A stretch of DNA of 64,000 nucleotides, taken from positions 48,501 to 112,500 of the forward strand of contig NW_027195360.1 in NCBI RefSeq assembly GCF_038502225.1. Direction: 5' to 3'. The DNA is from Cherax quadricarinatus (taxonomy: Eukaryota > Arthropoda > Malacostraca > Decapoda > Parastacidae). Both the position numbers and the translations under genes were made by a program. Below, piece by piece: positions 58,968 through 64,000 of this stretch (the stretch's first letter is position 1; the number at the start of each line of letters is the position of its first letter). The notes under the pieces are model-generated. The model searched no databases. It had not been told where the DNA came from and worked only from the letters and a program-made list of their open reading frames with translations.

Positions 58968-59690
58968 TTAATGAATTAAAATTACATTTCTTATAATCTT
59001 ATCGACTCTGTCATATTCCACTACATATGTTATTTCAAATAGAACTTGATCACTTTTTCTAAGTAGGTTTAAGTAATGTTGAAAATTTCCTCTCATGTTA
59101 AAGTAACTTTTAAATCTAATAATGGAGTGTTGCATTCTCGCATTATTGATTATTTTGACTTCATTTATATGCTGAATCATAAAAGAATGTCTTCATATTT
59201 AATTGCAATTCTAGCCTTATTGGACGTAAGTTAAACTCTCAGAGTACAATAACTTTTCCTTATCTCAGTCACATTTCATAAATAGTTCCCTAAAGATACT
59301 ATGTAATCAATCAATTATGAAATCGAATGCTTCTCTTTCTCAAGTATTAATAAATTGTGTTACAATACATATACTATTAATAGTTTCTCATCTTTATTTT
59401 GGGATTTATCCCTAAAAATTTCAATTTTTTTTAGTAATCTGGATTTCGCTTTCCGTAACTTATAGAGTCTTTTACTAATATTTCCACTATGTATTTCTTT
59501 CCTATTCTGTCTCTTCTGCACACCGAGTAATTTCTGTGATATACAAACATATCTGAAATACGCTTCTTCAGTTTGGTTTCAGTTAGACCAACTAAATCAT
59601 GTTTCTTTTCGTTTATAATATCCTCAAGTTCTTATATTTTTACTATTATTCCAGCTATATTAGTGTTGCCCTTTTTCCTATTTGCTACGA
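58968..59690 (-). pseudogene. Endonuclease remnant of an AT-rich ancient LINE
   Basis: The minus strand near 59.69 kb reads KGNTNIAGIIVKI, stop, ELEDIINEKKHDLVGL then TETKLKKRISDM, the first endonuclease block with catalytic Glu. It goes on with NYSVCRRDRIGKKYIVEILV, FLGINPKIK and, further down, VKIINNARMQHSIIRFKSYF. This order matches APE endonucleases of CR1/L2-like elements but is clearly different from family 1. Many stops. Confidence 0.55.
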
Positions 59691-60390
59691 TATGATTTTC
59701 ATGTATCCTGTGTTTTTTTTTTCTGAAAAACCGTATTATGAGCTTGTACCGTCTTTTTAATCTCTAAATAAAATTTCATTTTTTCCCCTCACTTCTATCC
59801 TCATTCAGCTTCCTGACATTTTTTTTTTAAATCTTTTAATTACACTTTACTCTCCTTTGAAAGATTTTGCTTAATTTGTATAACCTTGTAACTCTCCAAT
59901 TGCGAATATTTTCAGTGGTCTATTCTTGTCTTTAATTTCCTTCTCAATATGAACCATATTTTTACCCAATTCCAGATCTATCCCTTTCTCTTCCTCATTG
60001 TCTCAGCTTTAATGTTTTCCGTATTTGTTGTAAATAAGTCAAAATTTCGATCTCATTCTATTAAGCTGCATTTTCCATTAAGTTGCATAATCCTTCTTGG
60101 GCTAAATGAATATGTTCACTTACTGTGTAGTCATTCTGTCCAGCTATCCATTAGTTTCCTTGTCTACAGGTGTACAAGCATAGCAGTGCTGAAATCGTGT
60201 ACCTTCTACCATTTTGTCTACAAACGCACCACTCTAATGTTTAATCGTAATCCAGAAAATGTTCCATCAATAATTTCATTCAGTTTGTTAGGACACCACT
60301 CATAAAAAAAACTCTACTTCTTGCAGTACCAACTAGACACAGTGCTTTTTTTACCCCCTGGATATGGTGAGTAACGTCTATCTTCCTTGG
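59691..60390 (-). pseudogene. Possible ORF1 region of the AT-rich LINE
   Basis: The minus strand near 60.25-60.05 kb reads WIAGQNDYTVSEHIHLAQEG then LCNLMENAA after a Cys-containing stretch (CLYTCRQGN), which could be the remains of a PHD-like ORF1 domain. Stops are frequent and the call is tentative. Confidence 0.3.
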
Positions 60391-60395
60391 CGTCA

Positions 60396-60430
60396 TGAGT
60401 GAGTGGGTGAGTGAGTGAGTGAGTGGTTGG
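60396..60430. repeat. (GAGT)n tetranucleotide run
   Basis: About 8 GAGT units with one GGGT. Confidence 0.9.
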
Positions 60431-60639
60431 GTGAGGTGTGTTGGGTTGGGGGCTTGGGCGTGTCTCTTGCTTTCCACTGATCAATACTAGTCATCCGAAG
60501 GGTCCATCTCCCAGGTGATACTTGACCACCCGCTCTCGCTCACACGGTTGTGTAAATTACCTTGAACGTTATGCTAGTTACATACCAGTTATCTTAATTA
60601 AATATTAAACTTATTTTACTCAAAGTAAATAAACAATGT

Positions 60640-60895
60640 GCATATATATTGTTTATTATTAATTTACTGTAAACTTATCTAAAATAGTATATTTAGCTGG
60701 ATTAGGCTAAATTAAACTGAGCTTGTTATAATGAGTTAAGTAAGTTTTCTAAGGTACTTTTGGTACAAAATTATTAATTTTTACGTTAACATAAATGAAA
60801 ATAATATATCTTTAAATGTATAAGAGAAAATTTTAGAAAGGACTAAATTTTAAATGACTTCATGCTAATTTACCGATTTTACTTATCCGGCACGA
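60640..60895 (-). mobile_element. TIR element (MITE-like), copy 2, truncated
   Basis: On the minus strand the end reads TCGTGCCGGATAAGTAAAAT and continues CATTTAAAATTTAGTCC, as in copy 1 (CATTTAAAATTAAGTCC). The far end is missing. The intact end touches a CA repeat, as copy 1 touches TA repeats. Confidence 0.7.

Positions 60896-60988
<93 letters not shown>
60896..60988. repeat. (CA)n microsatellite
   Basis: CA run between the TIR element and LINE copy O. Confidence 0.97.
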
Positions 60989-60990
<2 letters not shown>

Positions 60991-62330
60991 ATCCACTGAT
61001 ACTGGACAATTACCTGAGGTATGGAAGATGGCAAATGTAGTCCCAATTTTTAAAAAAAGAGACAGACATGAGGCATTAAACTACAGACCTGTGTCATTAG
61101 CGTATATAGTATGAAAAGTCATGGAGAAGATCATCAGGAGGAGAGTGGTGAAGCACTTCGAAAGAAACAAACGTATAAACGACAACCAGAACGGTTTCAA
61201 GGAAGGATAATCCTGTGTCACAAACCTACTGGAGTCTAATGACAAGGTGACAGAAGTAAGACAAGAGAGAGAGGGGTGGATAGACTGCTTTTTCTTGGAC
61301 TGCAAGAAGACCTTCGACACAGTTCCTCACAAGAGGTTACTGCAAAAGCTAGAGGATCAGGCACACATAACAGGAAAGGCACTGCAATGGATCAGAGAAT
61401 ATCTGACAGGAAAACAACAACGATTCATGGTACGTGACGAGGTGTCAGAGCGGGCGACTGTGACAAGCGGGGTTCCACAGGGGTCAGTCCTAGGACCTGT
61501 GCTGTTTTTGAAATATGTGAATGACATAACGGAAGGGGTAGACTCAGAAGTGTTCTTGTTCGCAGTTGATGTGAAATTAATGAGGAGAATCAAATCGGTC
61601 GAGGATCAGGCAGGACTACAAAGAGACCTGGACAGGATAAAAGCCTGGCCCAGCAACTGTCTACTTGAATTTAACCCTGCCAAATGCAAAATCTAGGTGG
61701 CCAAAGACTGCAAACTTCACTCAAGAAAAAAGATCTTGGGGTGAGTATAAGGATAGCGTTCCGATACCACAGTAATGAATCGTTCAAGACTCTGTATACC
61801 ATATACGTCAGGCCCATATTGGGGTATGCAGCACCAGTTTGGAATCCACATCTGGTCAAGCACGTCAAGAAATTAGAGAAAGTGCAAAGGTTTGCGACAA
61901 GACTAGTCTCAGAGCTAAGGTGATTGTCCTACGAAACGTTAAGGGAAATTGGCCTGATGACACTGGAGGACAGGAGGGTCAGGGAAGACACAATAACGAC
62001 AAATAAAATACGTCGCGGAATAGATAAAGTGGACAAAGACAGGATGTTCCAGAGATGGGACACAGAAACAAGGGGTCACAATTGGAAGCTGAAGACTCAG
62101 ATGAGTCAAAGGGATGTTAAGAAGTATTTCTTCAGACAGAGTTGTCAGGCAGTGGAATAGCCTAGAAAGTGATGTAGTGGAGGCGGGAACCATACGTAGT
62201 TTTAAGACGACGTTTGATAAAGCTCATGGAGTAGGGAGAGAGAGGACCCAGTAGCAGTGAAGAGGCGGGGCCAGGAGATATGAACCAACCCCTGCAATCA
62301 CAAATAGGTGAGTACAAATAGGCGAGTACA
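60989..62330 (+). mobile_element. LINE family 1, copy O (RT half)
   Basis: Plus strand, beginning at the fingers (GQLPEVWKMANVVPIF region) beside the CA run. It contains [40 protein letters not shown] and LFAVDVKLMRRIK, where the second-position catalytic Asp of FADD is replaced by Val. A deletion removes about 50 bases after CKI at 61692 and another removes HINQITA codons. The tail carries a doubled AGGTGAGTACA/AGGCGAGTACA. Confidence 0.93.
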
Positions 62331-62357
62331 CACATACACACGCACACACACATATAT
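62331..62357. repeat. CA-rich junction
   Basis: Short CACATACACACG run joining copies O and P. Confidence 0.85.
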
Positions 62358-63316
62358 GCACAAGAAATGACAGTGAAGTATGTGAGGAACTCAACAAGAG
62401 ATTCAAAGAAGTGTTCACAGAGGAGACAGAAGGGGCTCCAGAAAGACGGAGAGGTGGGGCACACCACCAAGTGCTGGACACAGTACACACAACCGAGGAA
62501 GAAGTGAAGAGGCTTCTGAGTGAGCTAGATACCTCAAAAGCAATGGGGCCGGATAACATCTTTCCATGGGTCCTGAGAGAGGGAGCAGAGGCGCTTTGTG
62601 TGCCCCTAACAACAATATTCAATAAATCTATCGAAACAGGGAGATTGCCTGAGGCATGGAAGACAGCAAATGTAGTCCCAATCTTTAAAAAAGGAGACAG
62701 ACATGAAGCACTAAACTACAGACCAGTGTCACTGACATGTATAGTATGCAAAGTCATGGAGAAGATTATCAGAAGAGTGGTGGAACACATAGAAAGGAAT
62801 TATCTCATCAACAGAAGCCAACATGGTTTCAGGGACGGGAAATCCTGTGTCACAATCCTACTGGAGTTCTATGACATGGTGACAGCAGTAAGACAAGAGA
62901 GAGAGGGGTGGGTGGATTGCATTTTCTTGGACTGCAAGAAGGCTTTTGACACAGTTCCACACAAGAGATTAGTGCAAAAACTGGAGGACCAAGCAGGGAT
63001 AACAGGGAAGGCACTACAATGGATCAGGGAATACTTGTCAGGAAGACAGCAGCGAGTCATGGTACGTGGCGAGGTGTCAGAGTGGGCATCTGTGACCAGC
63101 GGGGTCCCACAGGGGTCAGTCCTAGGACCAGTGCTGTTTCTGGTATTTGTGAACGACATGACGGAAGGAATAGACTCCGAAGTGTCCCTGTTTGCAGATG
63201 ACGTGAAGTTCCTGAGAAGAATTCTTTCGATCGAAGACCAGGCAGAACTACAAAGGGATCTGGACAGGCTGCAGACCTGGTCCAGCAATTGGCTCCTGGA
63301 GTTCAACCCTACCAAG
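62358..63316 (+). mobile_element. LINE family 1, copy P
   Basis: Plus strand, frame open for about 305 codons (62411-63328): linker (EVCEELNKRFKEVFTEETEG), [93 protein letters not shown] and FADDVKFLRRILS, up to LLEFNPTK, where the tandem hammerhead repeats start. One residue is missing after EKIIR. Catalytic Asp residues are intact; the C-terminal part is lost at the insert. It is close to copy H. Confidence 0.93.
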
Positions 63317-63360
63317 TTGTTAAATTAGACACATGTGCAACTCTTGGGTATATTTATTGA

Positions 63361-63395
63361 GGAAACGTTTCGCCACACAGTAGCTTCATCAGTCC
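63361..63395 (-). ncRNA. Hammerhead ribozyme motif, copy 1
   Basis: Minus strand: GGA, CTGATGA (63386-63392), extra A, stem II GCTAC/GTGGC around TGT with one U-G wobble, GAAA (63368-63371), CG, TT, TCC. Stem I is GGA with TCC. Predicted cut between 63364 and 63363. Confidence 0.7.
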
Positions 63396-63732
63396 ATACA
63401 AAGGATAAACTTGAAGAACAGGAGGAAAATGAGGTAATCAGACCCTCAGCCTTGAATCGATGTGGTCAGTACATCAATCTTGAATAGAATACGGCATAGG
63501 AGCAGAGAAGCAGCTTATAAACCGTATGGCAGGAGAGGTGCAGCAGTCGTAGGTGGTGTCACATTTGTCCAATGTGGAAGTAGGTCGTGCCCAAGGGTTA
63601 GGCAAGCGAAGAATTCCCAAATATTAAGATCCCAAGAAGTTACAGTGTCTGACAGGATTGTAGATGAATGGTTCAAAGAACCGACATGTTGTTAAATTAG
63701 ACACATGTGCAACTCTTGGGTATCTTTATTGA

Positions 63733-63767
63733 GGAAACGTTTCGCCACACAGTGGCTTCATCAGTCC
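63733..63767 (-). ncRNA. Hammerhead ribozyme motif, copy 2
   Basis: Same as copy 1 exactly 372 bases on, with a fully paired stem II GCCAC/GTGGC. A transcript across both would be predicted to release a 372-nt unit. Confidence 0.72.
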
Positions 63768-63963
63768 ATACAAAGGATAAACTTGAAGAACAGGAGGAGA
63801 ATGAGGTAATCAGTCCCTCAGCCTTGAGTCGATGTGGTCAATCCATCAATCTTGAATAGAATACGGCATAGGAACGGAGAAGCAGCTTATAAACCGTATG
63901 GCAGGAGATGGAGATGAATGGTTCTTTGAACCAATCATCTACAATCCTGTCAGACACTTTGTC

Positions 63964-64000
63964 AGAGGTAAGAGGTATGTCCTACGAGGAGAGGTTAAGA
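63964..64000 (+). mobile_element. LINE family 1 resumes (RGMSYEERLR region)
   Basis: AGGTAAGAGGTATGTCCTAC and GAGGAGAGGTTAAGA match the C-terminal RT codons of family 1, so copy P continues past the tandem repeats and out of the window. Confidence 0.8.

Larger units (their letters stand above)
63317..63963 (-). mobile_element. Tandem Penelope-type repeats (372-bp period)
   Basis: Two head-to-tail copies start TTGTTAAATTAGACACATG at 63317 and 63689, 372 bases apart. Copy 2 matches to about 63908. It is followed by an inverted piece (63920-63957, GGTTCTTTGAACC...CCTGTCAGACACT) of sequence at 63645-63686. On the minus strand each copy has a TATAAG-type box near TTTATAAGCTGC, a hammerhead motif and an AATAAA-type signal (mutated in copy 1). 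Tandem plus inverted partial LTR-like repeats are typical of Penelope-like elements. The insertion lies in LINE copy P with loss of about 110 codons. Confidence 0.8.

Noticed and set aside
58303..58996. 222- and 198-codon plus-strand frames
   Set aside because: Translation of the 58.5-58.9 kb 31-bp array; near-identical DNA units in all frames.

Overview
This 64-kb window looks like repeat-dominated intergenic DNA from a eukaryote, most probably a decapod crustacean (crayfish, lobster or shrimp type). The reasons are the dense CA/GT, TA and CT microsatellites, pentanucleotide CCTAA-like DNA, many copies of one CR1/L2/jockey-superfamily LINE with tails typical of decapod genomes, tRNA-derived SINEs, and Penelope-type repeats carrying hammerhead ribozyme motifs. 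I found no host protein-coding gene, rRNA, tRNA gene, operon or CRISPR array. The organism call is inference from repeat families.

Layout. 0-6.6 kb: a LINE 3' end, an unassigned LTR-like stretch, a TIR element at a TA microsatellite and a 52-bp tandem repeat. 6.6-15.0 kb: a 7.9-kb array of 255 31-bp units lying inside, and apparently derived from, the reverse-transcriptase (RT) frame of an old LINE. 15-22.6 kb: short arrays, a pile-up of LINE 3' ends (one split by a foldback insert) and a decayed second LINE family. 23.7-24.3 kb: a 37-bp array. 25.2-33.9 kb: an 8.7-kb array of 28-bp units. 34.3-36.6 kb: the best-preserved LINE RT, split by a 389-bp hammerhead-bearing insert with a 12-bp target duplication. 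38.9-39.6 kb: a 30-bp array. 41.3-42.5 kb: a SINE, a CR1-type ORF1 esterase remnant and a hammerhead foldback. 42.7-43.1 kb: telomere-like CCTAA DNA. 43.3-53.6 kb: three long minus-strand LINE copies, two of which reach back through endonuclease to a coiled-coil N-terminal domain. 53.7-55.7 kb: purine-rich minisatellites and a 53-bp array. 56.3-57.8 kb: two more LINE fragments. 58.0-60.3 kb: an AT-rich ancient LINE broken by a foldback and another 31-bp array. 60.6-64 kb: a second TIR copy, two plus-strand LINE copies and a tandem pair of 372-bp repeats, each with a hammerhead motif.

How the parts interact. The main LINE family ends in a conserved tail (GGTGAGTACA) followed by CA repeats, and later copies begin or end at those repeats, so LINEs and microsatellites grow together. 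The Penelope-like, foldback, SINE and TIR elements have landed inside LINEs or against microsatellites. The most interesting content is the set of hammerhead-type self-cleaving RNA motifs with compensatory changes between copies, including a foldback subfamily in which the tertiary 3-8 core pair appears swapped from C-G to U-A, and the giant minisatellite born from a transposon coding sequence.
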